64,000 nucleotides of DNA from Gnetum montanum (Eukaryota; Streptophyta; Gnetopsida; Gnetales; Gnetaceae), in the NCBI GenBank assembly GCA_015680685.1, contig MNCI01025409.1, positions 326,634 through 390,633 of the forward strand, in the 5' to 3' direction. Within the stretch, counting starts at the first letter, position 1; every line of letters begins with the position of its first letter. Both the position numbers and the translations under genes were made by a program. The notes under the pieces were generated by a model. It saw only the letters and a program-made list of their open reading frames with translations, did not search any database and had not been told where the DNA came from. Below are positions 35,131 to 43,219 of this stretch, piece by piece.

Positions 35131-38030
35131 ATAACTTACACATTGAATGCTAATATTTGGCTATGTTTTGACCACAGATGACACCTAAGGGAAAGCATGT
35201 GTAGGAAGGAGGACCATCCCAACAAAGGGAAAAATAGCCATGAATAGGAAGGGACCACAAACAACCCCATGAGCAAGTAGAGACCCATGCCATAGGACCT
35301 CTTCAAGAGGAGCCCAAAGTGGAATCTATCCAATAGATTCTTGAAGAAATGGTCGCAATAGAATAGTCTCACTGAGATGAGGTGCCTAAACCTAGACCAA
35401 ACCTTAAGGGTACCTTGATAGAAGCCTACCTCAAGTAAATCACAAACAAGGAGGTCTAGAAATCCATGCTCCAAGAGTTGAACTTTAGATCTTTCTTGGA
35501 GTTCACACCTCTAGAAGTTAAGACTCAATTACAAAACTCTCCCATGTGACCCACAATCACTTCCAGTAGAGAGTGGTATATGGGAGAGACATACTTGTTC
35601 TAGAACAATCAACAGGCCAATTCAAATAGTCAAGATCAAGGACATTTCAGTGTCCTACTTGGTGAAGGCCATTGCAGAGGCCCTTGTGTTACCAGAAACT
35701 AGGGAAAACCTTGCTAAAGTCTCCATGCAGGAAAATGTTGATGCTAAGAAGAAATGGACATAGTGATATCATGAAGTTGATCGTAAGGAGTTTGGCACAC
35801 TCAACATGATGGAACCTACATATTTCAAGATTGTGACCTTTCACCTCAATCCAACAGTGAGGCCAAGTAAGATCATAGCTTTCTCTACCCATGTGTGTGC
35901 CACTCTAAGTGATAAATTCCCTATCAACCTTCCATAGCTAATCTATCTTGAGATAGAAGAGTAGTTTAAGAAAAATGAACATGGAAGGAAGGCACTCCCT
36001 TTTCCATTTCTCATCCAGAAACTATGCAAGATGGGAGGAATAACATGCTATACAAATGATGTAGTCTAACATGCTCTGTCTACTTCATGGGTGAAGATGA
36101 TGAAGGACAAAGTGCCTACCAAATCATCCAGAGGAGCAATGACCACAACCTCCACCACCCACTCATGAAACAATGTTGGAGGCTCACATTACCCTTAAGT
36201 GCATACACAAGATTCAAGAGTAGCTCTTGCAAGAGCAAGAGTAGCAAGTAGGAACAAGTGGTGGTGATCCATCTATGTATCACCTAGTGATGAGTCACCT
36301 CAACAAAGTGGCTTGAGAAATTAGCCAGATGGAGCAAGGTGGATCAACTTTCTCAATCCAAAGAATGCAACTACCTGCAAGATTAAATCCTAAAGCTTGA
36401 GAGATAACAATATCTCTCTCACAACAGTAGCATTACTAGAAACCTCTAGGAACTCCACTACTTTTTCAGTTCATCCATAGAAGCATAAGGGCTCAACTAT
36501 CTTAGTGATGTAGTACCATTGACAGGAGACAGAAGTTGAGATGGTTGCTAAAAAAATTGTCAAGGCATTAAATGTAGATATGGTGTCTATACCAAATGAT
36601 TATAGACTCAAAGATGTACAAACATCTATAGGAAAAATTAGCAGCAAATTAAGTGTAGCCCATCATGAGGAGTTGCTAGAGCGACTGGTGGGAACTGGGC
36701 AATCAATTCCAAATTTTTTTAACCTTCTTGATAATATCACTACTACCCAAGCATAGCTACTTAAGGCAAAGGGTAGGTATATCATATTGGAGGAGCAACT
36801 CAAAATGGCTAGAACTAAAAACCAATGCTTGGTCATGGAGTTTGCCAAACTTACAACCTACCTCCTTGATCCCTGGGTACTTAGCCAAGCATCCACAAGA
36901 GATGAAGCTTTCGAATAGCTTCAAAAAAAATTAGAGAGGTCGAGTTCATAAAGTTGGTGCTCTTTGATTAGTCCTTAGCAAATGTAGTGACCTAGAACAT
37001 GCAAACGGACTTGGATCAAACTTGCCAAGAGAACAAGCACCTAATAGTAGAAAACCACCACCTGCATAATGTTAATGTGCAAAAATGATAGCTACAAGAT
37101 TTTATCCATCAATAGCAAGAGTAGCTAGCCAAAGTGAATAATGAATCAAAGAGATTGGTAGTCAAAAATTGAAATCTATCTATGGAGGAAGTCTGAGCTC
37201 TTCACCAAAAAAATATGATAGATATAGCTACCTAGAAAAACAAGGCTCTCAAAATTAAGAGATTCAAAAATCACTATAGATATCAAGTTATTCTATAGAA
37301 AGAAATTAATGAAAAACACATCTAAATGACCATGGAAAAATTCAATGAGGTCCTCCAGTACCTCAAGGAAGGAGGCAATGTCTAGCAAACTATCTTTGAT
37401 GGGTTGAATGACTACAATAAAGCAGAGATCTACATGAAAGAGCTACAAATCAAGGCAATGATGGAGTACATGGAGCTTACTAATCTCCATTCTATAAATC
37501 TGGTGATGCTAACTACTAGATGGCTATGGTCAAAGTTGGAGAAACAAGTGGTCAGCTAGTACTTGTTGTACAAGGCAAAGTTCAAGCATCATAAGGACAC
37601 CAAGCAGAAGGTTGAGATTACCGACACCAAACTTGAGGTTCTCAAGGAAAATTTCACTGATCAATGATCAACTACTAAGAACCTGGCCAAGAGGATGAAC
37701 AACTACTAGGAGCTATAGAATGAAATAAAGGCATTTGATGCTTAAAGAAAACTTTTTGCTGCCTGGTTTATCAATGTTAAGGAGCTCTTCCAAAACAATG
37801 CCTTGTCCCTAGGATTTTCCCACTCTGGCCCACATTTGAGATGTTGCATGGACCATATGAATGATCCCAGGGGAAAGAAGGCAAAGATGAAGGCATTTTT
37901 GGATGCCTTTTGTCTTCCACTAGAAGTTGCAGCTATCACAAGACAACCATAACTACCTCAACCACCATGTGTGCCCAAAGAAAGAGAAGGTCCTTCAAAG
38001 CCTAAGGAGCCTCCACTGCCTAGGATCATT
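35131..38030 (+). pseudogene. Extra ORF downstream of E3 pol (Athila/Tat-type additional protein)
   Basis: A 2.9-kb sense-strand region reads as a broken protein. An N-terminal part (NKEVXKSMLQELNFRSF near 35450) is followed by MMEPTYFKIVTFHLNPTVRP and SKIIAFSTHVCATLSDKFPI, then ALPFPFLIQKLCKMGGI (35990-36045). This resembles, in layout, the conserved domain found in additional or env-position ORFs of plant Athila/Tat elements (..FP-LI-LC..G[VI]). After it, 36541-36760 is open (VKALNVDMVSIPNDYRLKDV), and 37000-37700 is Gln/Lys/Glu-rich and likely coiled coil (QTDLDQTCQENKHLIVENHH). Its role in the family is unknown. It is absent from the E1 and E4 tails. Confidence 0.5.
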
Positions 38031-38233
38031 TGATCTTCTCTAATGTCTTTGCATAATCTAAGGAATTATTTTGTCAATTTTGTCCTAGTGTTTAATTTTA
38101 TTGTCCTGAACACCAAAATTTTGTAATCATTGTAAAATCGTACACTTGAGCACATAGGTTTGTGTGTCTGTTTTATGTATCAATAATCCCATACCTTCCC
38201 AAATTTTGTAAAGAACTCAAGGATGAATTTTCA

Positions 38234-38249
38234 TTTAGTCATGGGAATA
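38234..38249 (+). promoter_or_regulatory. Polypurine tract before the E3 3' LTR
   Basis: TTTAGTCATGGGAATA immediately precedes the LTR start TGATGAAGC, where plus-strand synthesis would be primed. Confidence 0.7.
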
Positions 38250-39118
38250 TGATGAAGCATCATGTTTGGTTGTGTTGATGGGATGTCGTCAACATGATCC
38301 TATCGATCTAGGCTTTGACTTGTTGACGTGATTCCATTGACAAGGCCCCCTATTTTTGCCTATAAATATATACCTTCAACCACAATTATGGCATCAAGTC
38401 TCATAGTTGTGCAAAGCTATTGCAATTTTATCATTCAAAAGTTAGAATATTTTCTAAGTGCCCATAATAGAAGTCAAAAAGTATACAGATCTTTATTCAA
38501 GCATTGTTGTACTTGAGCACTGCAGTGTGTGTGGTAATAAAGATGAGCTTTCTAATAAACCTTGTAGCACTTTGAAATAGATTACTTATTTCTTTTATGC
38601 ATTTAATATTTTAAGTAATTTTCTTAAATGTTTTAAGTAATTAATTAATTAATTAAGATAGATTAAATAATGATTAATTAGTACACATAAGTATGACCAC
38701 TTCGAGCATATGTGTAATAATTGGTAATCCCAATAACTCTTAACGTTTGGTAACGCAGTAGTGTTATATGTGTTAAGGATGTGTACGGCAAGTGGGAACA
38801 GATGCTTATGTTAGGATTAGTTAAATGTTAGCTAGTTATTAGATTAAATTAGCAATTAAATATCTTTATTCATTACTCTTTATTCTTAGGAAACTTAGAA
38901 AATAAAACATAAAAATGATAAAAATTATATAGCTCAGTTATACTTAACCAAACCCTTGTACCCACGAGTGTGATTGGGAAGATAACAATTGCAACAGTTA
39001 GTTTCACCTTCTAGAACCAGTGTACTTAGAAGGCTAGAAGTACTTGGAATTCAATCAGATCGTGCATGAATACTAATGATTCATATGGTTGGGCATAAGG
39101 TATACTCACTGCTCATCA
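38250..39118 (+). repeat. 3' LTR of E3
   Basis: TGATGAAGCATC to CTGCTCATCA, 869 bp. U3 carries TTGATGGGATGTCGTCAAC and TTGTTGACGTGATTCCATTG before TATA (GCCTATAAATATATACC, 38358). Ends where the E1 LTR resumes with CTAGTCCAAG. Confidence 0.9.
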
Positions 39119-39263
39119 CTAGTCCAAGTGGGAAGATAATGAACTACGATCAATGCTTAATGATCTAGATGCACAACTAGTCCCATCCACAAAATTCAAT
39201 TGAATCATGTGTGAAGACTTGTGATTTATATGGTTGGGCATAAGGGGTACCCGCCACTCATCA
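39119..39263 (+). repeat. 3' LTR of E1, second part
   Basis: CTAGTCCAAGTGGGAAGATAA through to CACTCATCA matches the end of the E1 5' LTR (7617-7761). It supplies the part missing after 16535. Confidence 0.88.
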
Positions 39264-39265
39264 AA

Positions 39266-39293
39266 TATTATTATTATTATTATTATTATTATT
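39266..39293. repeat. (ATT)n microsatellite
   Basis: About nine ATT units directly beyond the end of E1. Confidence 0.95.
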
Positions 39294-39572
39294 CAAGTGC
39301 AATAACCTTAAGTTTATTCTTTTTATTTATTTATTAGTGTTTATTATATGTTTTAGAATTATTAATTAATTAAAAGAAGAAATGCTTTACAAAATGATGA
39401 AGGTTAGGTAATGCCATATTTCTAAGATAATATTAATGTAACAATGACAAGGTTATGAATTTATTAATTAATTAATTTTCTTTTTAAAGGAGGTTTTAAA
39501 TTGATTATTGTTGAGGATTGAACTCATTACCTCATGAATAGGGTTTTTAAAATAAAAAGTTCATATCTTTTT

Positions 39573-39950
39573 CTATTGTTCATAATTGAGAGGCCACCAT
39601 CCTTCATCGATTTCTAACACTCTATCTCTATTCACATTATTATGTTGTAACTTGATCTCCATAGATTCTCTAATTTTCCTTTCTAAATAATTTTCTATCT
39701 TGGCTAGGACTTTGCATTTATCTAATTACCAACTATGTTTAGTTTCATCTTTTAAGAAATTGTTAATGTGTTCTGTCAATGGATATTTTTCAAATCTAAT
39801 TATGTTTTATGTCTCCTTCATGTTCTTTAAGCCTAGTAATAGTGTTTCTTCCACTTTCTCTTATATATACTTTTCTACAAGAGCATTCTAGTTGATAAAC
39901 TCCCTTACAATCAAGACTTTCTAATTTATCCTTATTAAGGGAACATCAAT
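39573..39950 (-). pseudogene. GIY-YIG endonuclease domain of the Penelope-like element
   Basis: LESLDCKGVYQLECSC (39886-39933) then KVYIRESGRNTITRLKEHEG form the G-[IV]-Y...Y-I-x-x-[ST]-G-R...R-x-x-E-H pattern. The YIG Gly is changed to Arg; the Arg and Glu-His of the second helix are kept. The C-terminal LDKCKVLAKIENYLERKIRE and MEIKLQHNNVNRD matches the usual Penelope tail. This domain nicks target DNA and distinguishes the element from telomere-bound types lacking it. Confidence 0.87.
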
Positions 39951-40379
39951 CATTGATTTTATTAATAGGTTGAAATATGATTTTAATATTTTTTTCTTAA
40001 TATCCTTTCTAGGTTATACGAAATACCTTCTTGATAAGGTAATATTGCTATTGGATGTTTATTATCATATTCATTCTCTTTATCTAGTCTTCTATGATTA
40101 ATATAATCATGATAGGTTTTTTCTTATTTTGATAAGCTAATTGTTAATATTTTCATTCCAAGTCTTTTCAATGGTCTTAAAGTTATAATTGTTAAGTTTA
40201 AAGACATGACTAAGATGTTTAGACTCTTCTACTAATGTTTTAGTATTACAAACTATTATGACTCTAAAAATTATAGTTTTTTAAATACCTATCTTTTGGC
40301 TAAAGGAATTATTAGGTTTGCAATCTAAGCATGTATCTATATAGGTCTTCTTATTATAGATACCATAAGAGTTAGCTAA

Positions 40380-41230
40380 ATTCTTATGTTAATCCTTAAA
40401 TTTTGTGATAAGGACGTGTAGGAAATGAAGGTAGTTATAGTGTTCTTTTTTAATTGTAAATTGTATGTTACAATCAATGATATTTAGATATGAATGAAAT
40501 TTATATAGCTCATCTTCACTGAATTGCCATATGTATCCTACATCATTCACACATCTAATCCAATGCTTCGTCTTTAATCTATATAAGTTTAAAGCTTTGC
40601 TTTCAAAGTCTTTCATAATTTTGCTACAATACGAGAAACATTATTATATTTTAAATAAATGGTTTCTAAGCATAACTTAACAAGCATTGTTGTCTCATTA
40701 TTAACTTTTTTATTGATAATCTTAAAAGCTCCTTCTAATGGAATCATGGTGAAGAGAGAGACAACATCAAAACCTATAAGGATATCTTTTGGTTCTAATT
40801 TGATAAAAGAGATAAAACTTTCATGAGGTTGGATTTTTTTTTATTAAAAAAAAATAATGTGTCTAACAAGTAGTATAGTAACGTTTTCAACTAGATACTT
40901 TTCTAGAGTGTATTTGGGTGAACCAATGATATTCACTATAGGTCTAAGTAGAACTCTTTTTTTTTTTTTCTTTTTTTTTTCTTTCTGAACCTTAAGAACA
41001 CCATAGATTCATGGAAGAAGACAACAACTAGGAATTTCTTTGTATTTTCATCTAAATTGAATTCCATTATGAATTTTCTTACTTTTTAAATAATTTTTGA
41101 GGTCAAATAGTTATCTATTTTCCTATAGCTATTACATGCTAGATGTTCTAATTTTTTTCATAATATGTTTGATCATCCATTATTGCTACTACTTCACCTT
41201 TATCAGATGTAGCGTGCAACAAAATATAAA
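40380..41230 (-). pseudogene. Penelope-like reverse transcriptase
   Basis: RT related to telomerase RT that copies RNA at a nicked target. Motif A FDVVSLFT is intact. Motif C has lost one of its two Asp residues (VND), so the enzyme is dead. Two frameshift zones fall near poly-A/T runs (40840-40856 and 40955-40980), suggesting slippage decay. Confidence 0.85.
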
Positions 41231-43021
41231 GAATCTAAACTTATTGAAAGAATGCATGAAGTGCAGTTAAGTTTTATTAAAGTGAAGTATTACTTTGAAT
41301 GTGTTATTTTATAGCAAAACCTATGAGTTCTAATTTCCTAATTATTATAGCAAATGAAGAACAAACTAATAGAACTATGATGAAAAACATATGAATTGAG
41401 TATTAGCTAACCTAAAATCCATGAATCATTCCAAATAAATACATACATGCAACATTCCAAACAAATGCATATAATGTTCTCAAGAGATGTTTTAGAATGC
41501 TCAGGGTTGATTGTTGGTGTACTTGACACACTTGAGAAGGATAAACTTAAAATGTTTTTGAATAATAATTATAGCTACCATGTATCACTCTTACCATTGG
41601 CATTTGGATTTGATCTCACACATGGAATTACTCTCTCATTTGAGGGGTCTCTTATGCTTTATAAATTCATTTCTTGATAATGTCAATGAGGTATTGCTCA
41701 CTTAGTTTGTTTGTAGCTTGTGATATGCAAGTCATTAGGTCATATGCTCCCGAAGTTAATGTACACCCATTAGATTCTTAAATTAAATCATCAATAGCTA
41801 ACAAAAGGTTACTATGATTTCCCAAGATACATAACTACTTGTGAACTATATAAGAATCCAAGTTTACACTTTCTAAGAAGGCACAAGATACACATACAAA
41901 AATATAGAATCAACAAGTAAGATGGCATTAGAACAAGAGCTAAAGATAGTATTCTTAAGCTAAAAGAATATAAAAGTAGTGATTTGTATAATCACAAATG
42001 CTTAGAATCATAAGTACAAAGAGGAGTAGAGGATGAAGAAGTTCCAAGCTATATCAAACGATACTTGAGGAAGACTTGACATCAAGAGAAGTTAAAGTCT
42101 TAGATATACCCAACACCAAAACATCGACTAGTGCATCACAGACACAAGAAATTCAATATAGTGAGCCTATAAGAGGGATTCACATAAGAATTACTATAAA
42201 GGTTACAAAAGGTGAGTAGGACATGCTACGTAACGTAGCAGTGGATTGCTAAATGAGTCTAGAGTGGTCCCAACCCACATAAGACTAAAGAGATCAATTT
42301 ACAAGAGCATTTTAAGTGTGCCATGAGCCCACAATGCAAGGTGGTGCTATGAAATACAATACAAATATTATAACATTGTTAGAGGAAGAAGGAGCAACAC
42401 CATTGAAACAGATGAAATTCTAATGCATGTAGCAAAGCTTAACCTAAAGTAACAGCAAGCCTAAAGATGTTGTAATTTACCAAAACAAGTACTACATGTT
42501 ATAGACTATCTATGATAGCTTATGGCTAGTATTAATCTATGGTATATAGATCAATATGACTCTATTTATCATTAAGAGGAATTATAAGGAGATAGTAAGA
42601 TTTACAATACTTATAACTATAAAAAAATTATAAAGTAAGTTATTATTAAGTTTGATCATACTTTTAGCTCATTTAAATCCTACATTAAAGTTGTTGAATA
42701 GAAATGGTTAAAAACAAACTCTAACACTAAGTAATAATTCAATCCTAAAGTGCACCCTAATTTAGTAAGGCAAAGTGATAATTCTATTAAAGCTCTGCAT
42801 CATAAGTCAATCCCAAACCGCACTTTAATATTTTCTATTAAGATACAAAATGATAATGTTGGCTCCAAGTGATAAACTATTTTTATAAATATAAGCAATT
42901 TCACTATTAACTTTTTTTATATATTTCTTCCTCATTTCAACAGATTTAAACCAATGTATATAAGAAACGTTCTTAACAAAGCCTTTAAAAGCAAGATAGA
43001 AAACATCATGATGGTATGTAC
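41231..43021. other. Region below metacaspase exon 4; terminal exon not found
   Basis: AT-rich DNA. I searched the minus strand for the usual last metacaspase exon (a short stretch ending in an FDxY...F-x-L stop pattern) and found none. It may be intron 4. Short open frames such as 41447-41677 plus show no family. Confidence 0.4.
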
Positions 43022-43219
43022 CTGAGGAAGGGCAACATTGTTATAAAAGCCAAGGGCAGACAAGCCACTTTTCTTAGCATTGACCTGCTGCTGCCGAGTT
43101 TCACGAATGTCTCTGCTCATTGCAGAAAGCAGAGATGCATAAGTGTAAGGCTCCCCACTCTCTATTGCTCTCACAAAACTGAATGTTGTTGCACCAGTTG
43201 TTTTAACTTTTGCCAGAGA
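43022..43219 (-). CDS. Metacaspase exon 4
   Basis: Encodes TTGATTFSFVRAIESGEPYT and YASLLSAMSRDIRE, ending NNVALPQ before the donor CAG/GTACAT. The acceptor GGAAAAG/TCT is weak, with little pyrimidine tract, but keeps phase 0 and gives a length matching the family. A final exon should follow. Confidence 0.8.

Larger units (their letters stand above)
16536..39118 (+). mobile_element. E3: Athila-like element inserted in the E1 3' LTR
   Basis: 5' LTR 16536-17407 and 3' LTR 38250-39118. Order inside: PBS, gag, zinc knuckle, [E4 inserted], protease, RT, RNase H, integrase, 3' tail with an extra ORF, PPT. Insertion into the E1 LTR is shown by the flanks: CTACCACT before it and CTAGTCCAAGTGGG after it join to the uninterrupted E1 5' LTR reading CTACCACTAGTCTAAGTGGG. 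The first roughly 18 bases of the 5' LTR and part of the left target copy are deleted, so the expected CTAGT duplication survives complete only on the right. Confidence 0.88.
6875..39263 (+). mobile_element. E1: outermost Athila-like Ty3/gypsy element of the nested stack
   Basis: E1 is bounded by a 5' LTR (6875-7761) and a 3' LTR split into 15803-16535 and 39119-39263 by E3. The two LTRs share the TGCCTATAAATACATGT promoter and the R/U5 sequence. Own parts: PBS 7762, a short leader to 7832, gag from about 11396, a degenerate linker, 3' non-coding region 13661-15802. RT, RNase H and integrase are missing. E2 (from 7833) sits in the leader, and a deletion joins E2's protease to E1's gag. Flanks GTCAA (6870-6874) and AATAT (39264-39268) do not match, so its target duplication has decayed or one end is not original. 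Confidence 0.75.
39573..41230 (-). mobile_element. Penelope-like retroelement with RT and GIY-YIG endonuclease (decayed)
   Basis: On the minus strand the pieces occur in Penelope order. SDKGEVVAMDDQTYYEK (41158-41208) is the ADKGxxxVVMDxxxY entry motif. RPIVNIIGSPKYTLEKYL (about 40900-40955) is RPIVSSIGSPTYxLAKFL. EPKDILIGFDVVSLFT (40755-40805) is RT motif A with its Asp kept. WIRCVNDVGYIWQFSEDEL and LNIIDCNIQFTIKKEH (40389-40616) are motif C (YVDD changed to CVND) and the following region. SHVFKLNNYNFKTIEK (about 40165-40210) is the linker. The endonuclease GIY-YIG domain and a C-terminal tail ending in EGWWPLNYEQ-stop follow. It is near full length but broken by frameshifts. Flanks and terminal repeats were not identified. 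It lies about 1.8 kb beyond the last recognised metacaspase exon. Confidence 0.88.

Noticed and set aside
6870-39268. Target duplication for E1
   Set aside because: Flanks GTCAA and AATAT do not match at any sensible LTR boundary; E1 is called from LTR similarity and nesting instead.
42040-42110. Candidate last metacaspase exon containing PQVSFDI on the minus strand
   Set aside because: Joined in phase 0 from any nearby AG it meets a stop or does not give the family's FDxY...F-x-L end; similarity is too short.
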